From: Struthio camelus
Lineage: Eukaryota > Chordata > Aves > Struthioniformes > Struthionidae
Reading direction: 5' to 3'
Assembly: GCF_040807025.1 (NCBI RefSeq)
Contig: NC_090942.1
Span: 70,858,487 to 70,922,486, forward strand
DNA: 64,000 nt
The position numbers and the translations under genes are program-made. Below the pieces are notes generated by a model. That model ran no database searches, had not been told where the DNA came from, and saw only the letters and a program-made list of their open reading frames with translations. Position 1 is the stretch's first letter. Each line of letters begins with the position of its first letter. Shown one piece after another: positions 1 to 14,301 of the stretch.

Positions 1-3000
1 TGTCATGAACTTTAACAAAAGGACTTCTGACCACAACGTGGCAGGACTGGTGCAGAGAGGAAGAGGAAAAAGCAAAGTTATTTTCTGAGACATATTCTAG
101 ATTCACATTTCCAGTTAAAACAGCTTTCAGCATTGCTCGGTAAGAAACTTCAGTGCCAGTTACCTTTTTTTTTTTTTAAATTAATTCCTTTCCCTAAGAA
201 ATAACCAGGTCTATATGAACGGAGCTGTTCAGCTTGGCTTAGGGTATGCACGTGGGGGAAGGGACGATTGGATGGAGGGGAATGTCTTAAAAAAATACAT
301 AGATATAGCTAGCACAAACACTGTGTTAGTGTGGTGCACTGTTTGTGGTCTCCTTAACCATCCAAACAAATTGGTAAATTAAGCCCCAAACAATGGAAAG
401 AGGTGGAGAGAAGAATGGTACCACCTGCCTGTCCTCAGAGGGGAAGATAAGGGCAACAGCATTCCATGCAAAGTTCATAGGAGGGCAACAGAAAAAGTCA
501 CAAGTCCTCAGTTTTCCCCAGGAATTAATCACTCAGCTGCCAGTTACATTGTAGGAAAGTCCTCCTTAATTTCACCACAACAAAACATCACCTAGGATGG
601 AGAACAGTATATACAAGAGATAAGGGGAACAATGGAAAAGCTACTGGAAACAAAAAAGGTGGTAACTTGGTACACATAAAAAGTTGGCCAGAAGTCAAAA
701 GGGACTCGAGGACTCCCTGTTCTGACTGTGAAAGCACAGCTCTGCTGGTGCCTAGCTTACCCAGCAACATGCTATCATTATGGGTTTCTATTTTTATCTG
801 GACAGTAAAAATGTAGATGAATATAGTTAGAAGCTTCTCACTACTTTACTGAATAGCTTTTCTTATTTGAAGTTCAGGAAGGAATGTATAAACATCCCAT
901 TTATCAGCTGCACAAGCATGAGTGCTCAATGCCTGCTACTCCCTGTGTGCTTAATTCATTTCTTTGGATTATCATCGACACCTGCTCAATTCTTTGACTC
1001 CAAGGTTATTTGCAAGTACCATTTACGGTAGTTTTCTAGAAAGTCACGCCCTAAGAGCCTGACAGATTGCCAGCTCACTTCATTAAAACACCTCCCATGG
1101 TAACAACTTTCTGATGACCAAGATTGTGTTTGAACTGATGACCCTCAAGTGAAGTGATCCATGTGTCAACTGATTAGCTATGCCAAGTCATCCTGTACCA
1201 CAAGAATAGGGGGATTCTTAAAATGGGGTCTCCTCTATAGCTGTGGCAGCTGTTATTCCCTGCCCCTCCCCCCAAAAAAGCAGAAGAGCCAGTAAACACG
1301 CTTTTAAAATCATCTTTAAACTTCTAGAAGAGGCGCTCCTCCCCCCCACCTCCACTTGAACAGTCTACAGAGAAACATTCAGAATTTTCTACTATCCAAG
1401 CACATTTTAAAGCACATTCCTTAATCCCCTTGTTGATTGGCAACTTCTCTTAAGATTTTATCTCCTGCCTCTTAGGATTACTTACATGGTCAAACTCTGG
1501 TCTTCAAATATCTTGGAAAGTGAGGAAGGAAGAGGGGAGGAAAAAAGCCGCAAAAAGAACAAGAGAACCAAACCAAATTCAGCATCAGACAGAACAATCC
1601 CGGCCCTCAGGGCTGGGCAAACTCTGAAAGGGACTAAAAAACTTCTTGCCATCATACTGTAGATCACCTGACAAATGGGGGGGGGGAAGGGAGGAGAGAC
1701 AGGGAAGCCACAAAAAGCACACTCACTGTCCCAGTTACCACCCTGAAATGCAAAGGAACAGACAAGAGAACAGAGCAGATAGACTGCATTGCTACAGCAA
1801 GGGTGGAGGCTGCCAGCAAGAGATTTATCAAGACTCCACAGACGCATGAACTGGAAAGCACTCTTCTTCCCATGATCTTGCCAGCTGTCTCAGCTCAGGT
1901 TAACAGCAAAACACCAATTTGTTACAGGCAAAACTTGTGACAAGCTATACTACACTAAAAGCATGGCCAAAAAGGTGTTGCTCAGACACCTAACCAACTT
2001 GCCACTTCTGTTAGCTGTAAGAAGGCAGAATGTTACAAGTCTTTGACAGTACACAGTTTCATTAGCCTTTTCTTAATTTTTCTGTTCAAGACCTCTGAGA
2101 TTTCTTCTTCACCATCTTCAAGTATAGGGATGTGCACCTGCCTCTCTGTTTTCTGAGAGCAGGGTAGGGAGGGAAATTAAGGACAAGACAAAACCCAAGA
2201 ATCAAAAAGGTTTCCCTAACATAGTGCCAAGAGCACCCAGTTATCAGATACTTTGTGCAGTGTTTGCTGTTTTTCAGGCTGAGCTATTTTGCCTCACTAT
2301 CTGGTCATATGCTGAACTCCACAAATGCATATGGTAATGGCAGTCCCTTCCCTGAGAGGGCCAAACATAACCAGACCTGCACCCATGATAGGGTTCCCAG
2401 ATATCACCTCAACATACAAAAGCTTTCTCTTCTGCCAGCACACCTCAGATGCACGGAGATGGTAAGCCTTATGCATCGTAATAAGGAGCTCCACTTAGCT
2501 TCATTCTTCTGTATTGAAGCTAGTAAAATAAATAATATTGCCAAAGCACCCTTAACTATTCTGATAAGGGACCTCTACAAGCAGTATTCACACACTAACT
2601 CGCTCTCCCAAAGTTGCTGTGTTACAAATCTTGAATTTGCTCTTTCCAGAGTTGATGTGTTACTAACCTTGACAAAACAAAGCAAACCGAGGTAAATGAA
2701 CAAGCCTTTCAAGTCTAATTTTTGAAGCTGTTTAAGAGGCTGAAAACGAAACTCTTTGATCAGTGTACAAATCATGCAGACAGAGCTGGCTTGGTCCTAA
2801 AGATCCTGAAAGGAGAAGGAAAGAACTTGCAGTATAAAGAGATTTGTTTCACTAGTGCTGCCTCCAAGACCTAGAAATAAAAAGCACACATGACTGTCTC
2901 AATTTGTAGTACCTTATGTGTCCTATTCACTGGTACATTTATGAATATTTATGCTCTGCTTTAAGAGAAATACTCTCTCTCCGTGTTGAGCCATGTAACA

Positions 3001-5327
3001 TGTAAACACTTCACTGAGGGTCAAATTTTCAAGTGTTCAACATTCAACCAGAATTTATTGTTTATAAACTATAACATGAACTGCATTAAAAAACTGACGG
3101 TCTCTCCCTGAAAATAATTAAAATATTAGTCCTTAAGATCTCACACAGCCAGTAAGTATTTTTAGACTAATGCACACTAAGAGAAGGGTATGAGGAGAGG
3201 GTTTCATTTGCAAATAAGCTCTTTGGATGGACAACACCTAAATTCGGGTCTTGCTGTTCAAAGCTAGTTATCTGGCACTTAAGAAGAAAGTGTTACACAA
3301 CCTGTCTAGCCAAAGGTGTATTTCACATACAAAAAGGTGCTGGTTTCTGGAAAAAAAAATATTTATCACACTTAGCACTAGCTATATGCACCAAGCAAGA
3401 CATTAGAATAAAGGACAATAAGAGAAGACAGACCTTCACCCCACCCAAGATGAAGTTCAAAACAATTTGGGTGTATAGAAGAGAGAGGCAGGAAAAGGAG
3501 GCTACCTACTTTGCTTTAAGAAAGTGAGAGGGAGCAAAAGAGGAAGGGCTCCTTGTCAAGGATAAATAGGTACAACCACAGCTTCAATTCATGCAATGCA
3601 ACTGTATGTATCACATCAGATCATCATATACATTCATCATCACAGATGAGTGGAGCTGAAAGAATGTGCCCCATGCAGATATGATGTCAAACAGTTAAGT
3701 TATACCTGAATATTCATCTTTTACCAAATTGTCCATCAAGTCACCAGTGGCTTTCCTCCCCTTTAATGTCAGTACAAGTTAGGAACAGTCACTATCTTCA
3801 GGTATCAACTCCTGACATATAACTCAACAGATGAGACTCAAATGTAAGGACGATGACTAGCCCTCCTGTGTTACAGCAATTTGGGATTCAAAGACTAAAT
3901 AGTCTTCTCCAATTTCCAAATTAACTTTCAGCCAAGAAAAAAAGACTGGCCTGCATACCCCACATTTTTACACCAGCAAGAACAAACAGGTTAGTACAAG
4001 AGCCTAATTAAAATGCCTCGTCAAAAATTGCCCTGTGCAGGTCATATTTCTGGACTTGTTCTCTTTCCCATGTCAAAAGGCATTTCATATAACTTTATTT
4101 TCATTGAAACATCTTTTGGGGAGTGGTGCTAGAAACTATGAGAACTTTTAGAGGATACAAATTTTCCCCCCCCCCCATACGTGCTCATTTTGCAGATTAT
4201 GAAGCAGATTAGATAGCCTCTGGCTACCTCATATTCAGGACCAGATACTTGTTTACACAAAATTCCACTCCTCCGAGCTTTTTAAATTATCATTATTGTT
4301 CACACACATATATGCACTCAGCTGCTTGGAGGACTGAACAGTGAATACAGCAGCATTTCCAAGACACAAAAGACCTTGCCAAATCAGAGTTCTTCATGTT
4401 TTACCGTATACTATGCCCCTTTTAAGCTCTTATACACATTAAAATGAGGTAAATTATTCTTTTGAATAATCATTATTTAAGAATAAAGCATAATATTTTA
4501 CGTTACGCCTTGAGAAAGACATAGTATTTGCAAGTAGTTTGCAGTCATTATTCATCTGAGATGACTAACTTCTCTCAGAATATGACTGGATACAGATTGC
4601 CATAACTGCAGAATCCAGGGCTTTTAGAAGTTATCACTAATCATTTTGTACTTAAGCAGAAACAGGAGTTACTTCTTAAGCCTAGCACTCAGCTAACTGA
4701 TCAAGCCCAGAATACATCTAATTTATCGGCATCACTGGCACCAGCTCAGACTACACCAGCTCAGCTTGCTAGCTGGTCACCACGAAACTCCTGAAGGGAG
4801 AAACTAAGTAAAAGGCAACAGTTCTACCGCATATCTTTGAAAAGAAGCTTATGACCGCTCTCAAGCGGGACTATTTCTATCTGAGACTCACAATTTTCTT
4901 CAGGAAAGTATCTCCACCCAGCTGTAGACAAGTTCTAGACTGAAAATTTCAGAGAGGGAACTAAACATTTTGGTCTCGCATATACTTTCAAACCACCCAA
5001 AGGTTAACTAACTTTAGCCTATTTTCCTCCAATAAAGAGGAGCCCAAAACAGCAACTACAGACTTCTGATCGATCTTAAAATTTCAGAGTTAACATATTA
5101 AGCTAACAAAGGTTTGCCTTTTATTATCAGTCTCTTTAACAAGAGTGCTAACTAATGTGACTTGTAAGTCACTGAAGCAGTAGTGGCTATCAAGCTCTGC
5201 AAGATGGAAAGAACACTGATGAATGTTACAGTAATACCATAAGAAAGCTGTTTAATTCCATTTTCTGTTTTAACCTGCTAAAAAGTCAACATTTTCACAT
5301 ACAATTTGAGCTCACTCCTGCTTGGCC

Positions 5328-5391
5328 AAAACAAAAAAAAACAACACAACAAAAAAAAAAAAAGAAAAATAAACAAAAAAACAAAAAACCC
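5328..5391. repeat. A-rich low-complexity tract
   Basis: About 64 bases of almost only A with scattered C, G and T. No adjacent retroposed sequence was recognised. Confidence 0.85.
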
Positions 5392-8300
5392 CCACCAAGT
5401 TACTTGCAACAAAATGAAGCCTCCAGCTTAATTTTACATATCATAAATGATCTGCTTGCAATCTGTACTCAGGCCAGGAACAAAGGCTTCCACAGCCCAC
5501 CACAAGTTTCCCATAGACTCGCAGAAGGTTAAGGAAGAAATATCTACAAAATTTTACAGAAGCAAGGATTTGGACAAGGATTTTGCTTGACCTATGGCAT
5601 TAAATGTGAAATGCATACCTCCTTTAACTAAACAGGAAAGAAAAAGCTAGATCTACAGCCAGTCCTTCAGCCAGTTTGAGCCCAGCTCCATTGGGAAGGA
5701 GAAAAAGCCAGCAAACAGCAAATCTGTCCAAATTTTTTTTTGGTACAGGAGATATTTTGGTAGTCAGGTACTGTGTGCCTAAACCTTTCTTAAGTGACCC
5801 TACAAGTGAGCTTCTTTTTCAGCACAGCTGCCCTTCCCTTGGTCTTCATGATCCAGAGCAACTCCCAAATATCTCTCTCAATCAGCACTTGGAAACCGCT
5901 CGATGAATATTCAGCAAACCTGTTTTAATCCCACAAAACATTCACGCTGTGTCCTGAACTTGGAAGAGTCCTTCTAAGAGTTCCTGAATCTGGAAGAAAG
6001 GGTTTACAAGAAGTGCTAGATAAGCAGTTTGGACTGGAGGCGCTTTTATGAGGCTGCTTCATCCGATGAAGTTGTAGAAGTAACATTGATAACATCTTAA
6101 TAGAAAGACAAAGCCCTGGTGTAGCTTAATATCCTGAGTGGGAAGAGTGTAAAACAGTATAATCTTTCCCATGTTTATACCTGGTCTAAGGCAAGAGGAA
6201 GTGAGGGAGGCAGTAATTCAGATTATTCCTGTACTTAAACACAGAAGTCATAAAAGAGAATCTCCCCCGAGGTCTACAAAGCAGCTAATGGCAACTTCCA
6301 AAGAAGTATTAGCTAAAGATTCAACCAGAAGAGGGAAGAGACCAGAAGTCGCCTAGACAATGAGCAGATGAGTTTTTGCAAACTTGCTTCATTATGTACT
6401 GAGTTGCTAAGACACTTTTACATCAAGAATTTAAAGAATTAGCAGCTGGTTACGTCTAAGAGGAGATTCCAACTTCCACGTATCAACCTTCCCCAAAGCT
6501 TTCAGTATACCCTTGGATAAACAGGTTCCTCTTACATAAGAGAATCCATTCCGCAACCGTTTGCCGATGCACCTTACAGCGCTGATATATCTTCAGGATC
6601 CAACTGCCCTCACTACTCATCTGCTTAATCCATCTGCAAAGTCTCGAAATAGCAACAGAGACCAATCTCAGAACAGTCTCTAGGTTTACTGTGTAAGGGA
6701 ATATGGGAAGAAGTCAAATACTAGCCTATGAATGAAGTGCAAAACCATAAATTTGTTGTCTTGACTCCTGCCCAAATAGGTTTATCCTTCAGAAATTAAC
6801 TTCACCGCAGAATTATCTTTGTCCATCCCAGATCATCTTTACTTTAGGAGTTAATAACTTATTCCACTTATCACAAAAGCTCAAAAAAATATTGTTTCAC
6901 ACAGCCACAACAGATAAGGCAGAACAAAGGCTGCCCAAGTGTTCTCTTTTAAGCCTCTGGCATGAGGGAGAACATTATTCTGAGATTCAAATTGGGACTG
7001 CTAGCTCCAGTGCTGTAGAAATTAAGGGAGAGAAAGCACCAGCACACAGACTATAAAACAAGAGTTCAAAGCACTATCTACCTTCTACTTGAAAATAACC
7101 CTAGATCCCATGTGAGAGAGGAGTGAATCAGGACCTTTTACTGCTGTGTTTAAACTAGGGCTATAACCATCCCAGCTCATTCAAGCCAGAATGGAACTGC
7201 TCTCCTTCCTTCCTCCTTGTCCTCAGGGCAAGCCCAGTTCCCTGTCCTCTGAACTGCAGAGAGTATATGACCATCAGCACGCTGGCAGCAATTCAAAGGA
7301 TACCATCTCGACAACAGTCGGAGGAAACAGCGTACAGAGACTGAATAGATGGAATGTCTGAAAATACCTCCAGCAGAGAAAATTACTGCAAAATAAATCA
7401 TCACAATCCCACCAGGAAGTCCAAAGTCCTCTTTGCCTAGATGGCAGAGATGATTGATTTGTTTCTTTCCATTAGATATCTGCAGTGTATTTCATTAAGT
7501 GTTGCTTAATAAGTAGTCTTCCCCCACAGAGCAGCGGTGGGCATAAGAGGATGCAGTTACAACAGGGCAGAAAAGCCAGTTCCATATCCTTTGCAGAAGG
7601 CCCACTGAGCCTCTGCACCGGATGTGGACACTGCAGCTCTGTGCTGACAGGAAACTTTCTCCTTAGTAGTTCTGAGCAAGATATCCATGGTATCAAGGAA
7701 AACAACGGAGTTCCTCTGTAGGTGGCCTTTCTGTAGTGCACAATCTAGCCACCTGGAAAGTGACTCTTTCACGTGAACTCACAGTGCGACTCTTCCTTGA
7801 CCCTTCCTCTCCCTCCACTGCCTTTAGAACTACTACATTATGCTTGACTTTTCATATTTGGCAAAAGACATTTAACTCAGCTATTAACAATATTTTGCCC
7901 TTCAAAGTCTGAGTGAAATTCAGGTCGATTAAAGCATCACACGCACAACAAATTTTTAAGAGGCCACTGAGCTCACCTAACGTGAGACTGTTCTTAATTC
8001 AGAGCCCTGCTCTAAAGAAAGAACTAAAAAAATGCTCCCAAGACTTTAAGCATTCATTCTGGAGTACAGAAAGTCTTTCTACAAAATTGAGAAGTCTCTC
8101 AATTCAAAATTACTTTCTGATTAAAACCTTGTCTTGTATTCTGAATTTTCAAGGAATGAAGCTTTCCATATAATTAGATTTCATTCCAAGTTTATTCTAG
8201 TATTTACCTATTTATTTCTTGCAAACAACCAGACAAGATGAAACAAATAACTTTAAATTAACTTAAATTTATCCTAATCACATTGGCACAGCTACTGAAT

Positions 8301-11300
8301 AGTGTGATAGATGGGTAGAGTTATGACATGAAGGCACCCGAGTTTAAAAAAAAAAAAAACACCACACACAAATATCACTGTTTTGTAGTACTTCATTTTG
8401 AAGTAACTACAATAGCCACCTTAAGTTTTCACTTATTTTTTTCCAAAATGCATGTCCTTGCTTTAATTTTTTTTTGAGATATGCCTAAAAAGCTGATATT
8501 TTCAGAAAAGCCTAACATATCTGTACATCTAAATCCCACTGAGCCTCACTAAGATCTGATTCCTATTCTCCTTAGGCCCTCTAGGAAGTCCTACAGGAAG
8601 TTGGCTTTGCCATGGAAAGGAAGTTGCCCTTGCTGGAACCATGCCTAACTTCAAAAGGCTACCTCAGAGAGACTGGGCATGTATTTAAAGGGAGCACAGA
8701 ACCTCACATCCTCAGTATTCAGGGCAAAGCAAATACATCTGATCACTTGAGTAAGAAGAAGTGATTCCAATCACACAGGTAACCTTCTTCACAGTAAAAT
8801 AACAAAGTGATAATCCAGTACACACACCACAAATTTCAATCTAAAAAGCACCTTCAGTCACGTTTCCCATTCGGCATACTGCCCATCTGCCTCAGCCCAC
8901 ATTATCAACCTTACTTTCTCTTTACTGTGGATGCCGATCCAGACCTTTTAAGTAGCAACCTAATGGTGCCGTTCTCAAAACAAAACTACAGATGCACAAA
9001 TACATTTTACACAAACTGAGTTCTCCCCAGCCAGCCTGCAGCACTTCTCCATACAGATACAAAGATCTGGCTTTTCAAGAGCGCTATCAGTCCTGTAACA
9101 AAGTCCAGGACAAGCTGACAGCAGCTTGTGGTAGAGCCAAGCCCTCTCTAATAACATCAACCCTACAGTTATCTTCCTAGCACAGAGTGCTTTGTGCACT
9201 CCGCCAAACATGGAGTTTTCCCAACAGAAGAAGAAAGAGGCAAAGACAGCCAGATGCAAAGCAGTGGTTTTACTTTATGGGCTGTGATCCAGTAAAGCAG
9301 ATAGCACTAGCACGTAAGATAACACTACAAATATTAGAGCATTCTCTGGGAACAGAACTGCAAAAAGTTTACCTCCACAGTCAGCAAGAAGGTGCACGTC
9401 GACACCTAACCGTTAATGAAGAAAAGCAGTTGTGCCCTTCCCATTTAGGGGACTAGCTGAAGGGATTTAGGCATACTTAGGATTCACTGAGTCTGCCCTG
9501 TCACTTTCACAATGATGATTTTAACACATGCTTGAGACTTATTTCTCTCATTTGTGATAACTTGGAAACAAGATTATTTAGCCAAGATTTTTGAACAGTG
9601 TATTTTTTTGGCAAAAGTAATATTTTAAACAAGTTTAAAAAAGGATAAAGCATTAGAATAGGGCACCTATGTCTAGTATGGACTGAGACCTGGACTAATG
9701 TCAACAGGCCTGTCCTTAGTCAAGGGGTAAAGCCTTGCCAAGTCAAATATAACTATTCAGTGCCTCTGCTTCTATTTCACAGAATGAGAACTAAACATCA
9801 CTGCAGTAACCGCAGGTTTGGGGGGATGAAGAGCTCTTCATAACTGTTAAGTCTGAACTTCATGAGCAGAAAACACTTTTCTACAAAAGACGACTGCAGC
9901 AATGATGTGTAACAAGCAGCTTCACAGAAGCTTTCATAAGTGGTACACATGCCCCGGTACGTATTACATTTCTCCAAATTCAGGGTATTTTCCTTCTCTT
10001 GTTCTAGTAATGTTCATAAATGTCTTTTCAGCACAGGAGAAAACTATACAAGAGCAAAGAAAAACTAAGCATGAAGCACTTTCAAGTCAACAAAAATAAG
10101 ACTGAAAAATTTCACTAGCTCCATTAACATAGCATACACTTTACTTAAACCTGTAAAAAGTAGAGCATTTGCAAGGAGATAAGTGCATTTCCTCAATGTC
10201 ATTGTGCCAAAACCAACCATCACTGCTCAACCATAACACAAATGGTGAATGCAGTAAGCCTAGAAAAGAGTAAAATAATGAAAGTTTAAACTGCAACTGC
10301 TGCTACACTTAAAAATACACAAAAACCAAACAACTCAAAAATCTTACTAATACCAGCTGCAAGTGCTACATATTGCTGCTCTAGACTCCTATGCAACAAT
10401 AGGAAGAATTTGAAGTATCTTGTCTTTTTCACAATCAGAATATACAAATTATGAACACATGCAACTGACTAAACATCTTTCAAGTAGTCTTTTTCACACA
10501 AAGGTAGAGCAAACTTGCAACTCTATGTGATGTAACCTCCTAGGGTAAAGTTGTTTCACTAAGGATTAACTAAATGTAACATTTGATTCCATTTAAAAAA
10601 CAAAACAAAAATAACCCACATATGAATTCACATTGTTCCAAACGTATTACAGAAGAACTGAGAGAAACAGAGAGGCTGTGTCTGAAAACATTTATATTGT
10701 CACAAGATTGTGACGCCATAGGAAATACCACAAAGCGAATCAAGTTTTGGCTGGAAATGCTACAAGCTCTGTGCAGCCTTCTCCTCTTGTAACGCCCAGA
10801 GCCCCGATCCGGAGCTCTGCTTCCCTGGCATCTTGGAAATGGCACTTATAGAACAAGCACAAAATAAATCATTCCCTTTCTCTGTGATAATCTTTCCACT
10901 GAAAGAAAACAGTCTTAAAGGATGGTTACACTTAAAGGATGGTTAGTGGGGCTTTTTCCTCCCGTTCTCCTAGTATAATATCCCACCTCAGAAAACCCTA
11001 GGGACAGTGACAGCAAAGGAACAAGATCCCACCCAACAGGGAGACAGCAGATTCTTGCTACTGCCGCTTGGAGCAGGACAGAACAGGGAAGGGTGCCTTT
11101 CATCTGTCCTTAAGCAGAAATCCTGCAGGCATATGGAAGCTAAAGACACTGCTCAATCCCAAAACAAACACCTCCTAGGCCTCCTGTCAAAAGACACCTA
11201 GTTCCAGTTTAGATTTGTGGCCTCTCTTCTTACTGCTGAGAAAGAAGGGAATTTCTCTATCTTCAGGGAGAAGTTACAGCAACACAATTTATAGCAGCCA

Positions 11301-11313
11301 GGACACGCCATTT

Positions 11314-11333
11314 AAAAAAAAAAAAAAAAAAAA
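11314..11333. repeat. Poly(A) tract
   Basis: An uninterrupted run of about 20 A, followed by an AG-rich tail. No retrocopy was identified beside it. Confidence 0.85.
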
Positions 11334-13802
11334 GAAAAGACTGCTGGTCACCAAAAAAGCACTCCAAGTTGTTGTGCCTTCACATCTAGAAAGTCAACAG
11401 TTCAAAAACCCAGCTCAAACTGTGAAATGCATTTCAGATCACGTTGCTAAAGAACTAGCCACATAACAGAAAGGAGCAAATCATCTGCGCGTGTAAAAGT
11501 GGTTCAGAAGAGTCAGAACTTAGCCAGAGACAAAACCAAAACACCATACACACTTCCGCCAGCTGGCACTGCGCTTTCATATTTATCCCTTCTGCTCCTA
11601 TGTAAAATAAGGAAACACAAGTAATCAGTCTAGGGGTTGTTTTGATTTCTTTATGCTTCACCACCAATGTCAATACTGGTCTAAGAATGGTTCACTAGTT
11701 ATCTTTCTACAAAACCAGAACTGGGTGCCTCTGCTCAGAGAAGCCTCTCCCTTTCTATCAGAAGTGTGCTAAAAAGAGAGGTAAAAAATCTGGAGTCTTT
11801 TAAAGTACATTAAAAATGTGAGACAAGTCAGGTTTACTAAAAAGAATAAGCTGGCATTGTAAGACAAAAAGTCATGAAACACTTTTCTGCCTATTCCCCT
11901 TTCTGAAGTTGGTAGTACCAATTTCATTTTCCCTTGTTACTCTTACATTTCATTCCTATTAACATGCCAAGCAGGAGCAGCAAGAGTTCTGTTATTTTCC
12001 TGATGTTAGTCCTGGCAAACTGAACTTCCTTTTTGCCACGGTTAGCTTGAAGCACGCACAAAAATGTCTGAGGAACTACCTAACAAACTGTGGAACTCAT
12101 TTCCACAAATTAATTTAAAAGCAAATAACTCAGTGTGATCAGAAAAAAAAAAGGAACATAGAAACAGACAGGAAAGGAAGCATCTGCAGTTAAGCTGGGC
12201 AATATTAAAAAAAATATACTCCAGGGCATAGTGATGTCAAGAAAGGAAATCCATCCACTGGGAAACATCACAGCTAACTAGATGCAACGCATGCTGACTT
12301 ACACTGTAAGCACAGCGCCAGATATTGCAAGATGGACTACAGGATCAGTACCTTGCAAGAGAGGTAAGTATGCAGATGTTGACCCTCCAATATCAGCTCC
12401 AATTCAGTTCATGACTAAAATACCTGTTGTTTGACTGTCTAGTCATTCACTAGTTTAAATGGTCTGAAATGGCTCATGCACTGATCTTCCCCACCTCCAT
12501 TTTTTTCTTGCCTACTGTAATAGACACCCTAAGAAACCAGCAGGTATGACTGCTGCCAGGACTAGTATTGTACTGAAAACTGCTATACTGCAGATTTCAG
12601 CACAGCTCCTAGTTTTATCTGAGGAGATAGGTGAATTTATATGGAATTCAGTGACTGAATATGCCTGTGGTTAACATCTTTAAAAAGGCACTGGCTGCAA
12701 GGTTTGCAGGGATGGGAGGCCAGAGGGAAGAATACCAGTTTTACCCATAGCTGGCACTCAAGAGCTGTGCATATTACATTGACAAAACCACTAGACGGAG
12801 TCACTAAAAACAACAGGAATGTTTGCTGATTTCCCGAAAAAGAGCATTTACTGATACAAAATTACAGCAGATGCCTAACTAATTAATAACTCAGGGCTGG
12901 CCTGAGGACTGGAAGACTTCAGAGGTAGAATTTGCAGACCACAAACAATAGAAACTTTCAGGAAAAAAAAGTAACAAAATAGACACTGAACCAATAGTTT
13001 AAAAAAAGAGCCTGTTTTGTTCTTAACATTCACAGTACATCTCCATTAGGTCAGTCCTCAGAAAAGGCCAAAAACCTTTTAAAAACAAGACTAGAAGAAA
13101 GATTATAAGAGAACCGAACACTATTCTTATTTCTGAAATAATCAGGACTCAATAGTAAAATCATGGAATTTAACTAACTGAACCAATGATCTGAGTCTGT
13201 GTACCTTTCTGTGAAACATTAGTCTTTCAAATTTTAAATCAGAATGATACTTGCCCCAACAGAAAGACTGCAGAATCAAATACTGAGGCTCTTGGTTTAA
13301 TATAACTTTGTTAAATGCATAAAAGTGGTTCATGAGGACATCAGACATGATGGAAACTCCAGAAACACTGCAGATATCAAAGAGGGGCTTAAGTAACACT
13401 GTAGGCAGCAAATAAAACATACTATTAATTTCTGAAGAGTTCTTGTTTTAACTAAACTCCAACTTCTGATAGATCAGATGTCATAACATAACTATGAATC
13501 ACCACTTGAAAAAAAAGGATTCGAGGGGTCAGGAGGGCCATCTTTGCCACAGAACAGGCTTAATGCACACATCTCTAGAAATAGCTTTCCAAAGATGCAG
13601 TCCAATGAAATTGCCAACTTCACCACCAGTCACTCAAATTCTAAATTGTAAAGTATATTAAAAAGGGTTGTCAGGTTCATTCTAATACCGTTCAGTTTCC
13701 CAACAATACCATTACTATATTTGCCTACCTGGGGATGCAAACAGTGTCCCACAGCATTGGTTCTACGTTCAGAAAGTCACCAAAATCAGAAAGGAGGCCT
13801 TT

Positions 13803-13825
13803 AAAAAAAAAAAAAAAAAAAAAAA
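13803..13825. repeat. Poly(A) tract
   Basis: A run of about 23 A within non-coding sequence. Confidence 0.85.
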
Positions 13826-14270
13826 GAAAATTATTTAGCAAGTGATGATTATGATTAAGAAAACCCCTAGGGTTCATGACTCTTGGGAAGGAAAGAAGGG
13901 AGAAATTTTTATTTCACTTTTAATACTATTCTGTAAGTATGTGTTCGTACATGTTGTGTGTGTCAAGTGGCACAGTTACAAGCTATCATGGTTTTCCCAG
14001 GCCTGCATCTATTCACACCCACTGATATCTTGCAAATTCATACCCATATGCATATGTAAAAACAGATGTAGGGCTTCACTGGTGTATATATAAATATTCA
14101 TTAGATGCTATTTCATGCCCACAAACACGTATATCACATCTGCAAGACAGTGAGAAGTTCCCTCTTAACGTACTAGTCCCAAGAAGAGACCTAGACTCTT
14201 ATCCTAGCTGTGTTTAAACTTATAGAGGTCAGCTACAGTACAGTAACCCTGTGTTTCATTTATCTCCTTG

Positions 14271-14301
14271 TAAAAAAAAACAAAAAAAACCAAAAAAAAA
14301 C
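14271..14301. repeat. Interrupted poly(A)/C tract
   Basis: Three runs of 8-9 A separated by one or two C. Confidence 0.8.

Noticed and set aside
2255..2695. 146-codon frame, the longest in the left region
   Set aside because: No motif recognised, overlaps open minus-strand frames, and no splice or start context supports it.
4448..4490. AT-rich hairpin-like segment (TTATTCTT...AAGAATAA)
   Set aside because: The stem is only 8 pairs, too short and AT-rich to support a microRNA or other structured RNA.
9187..9456. 89-codon frame in the left region, basic and plausible-looking
   Set aside because: No domain, no promoter, and the opposite strand is also open across the same bases. Composition is not different from neighbouring non-coding DNA.
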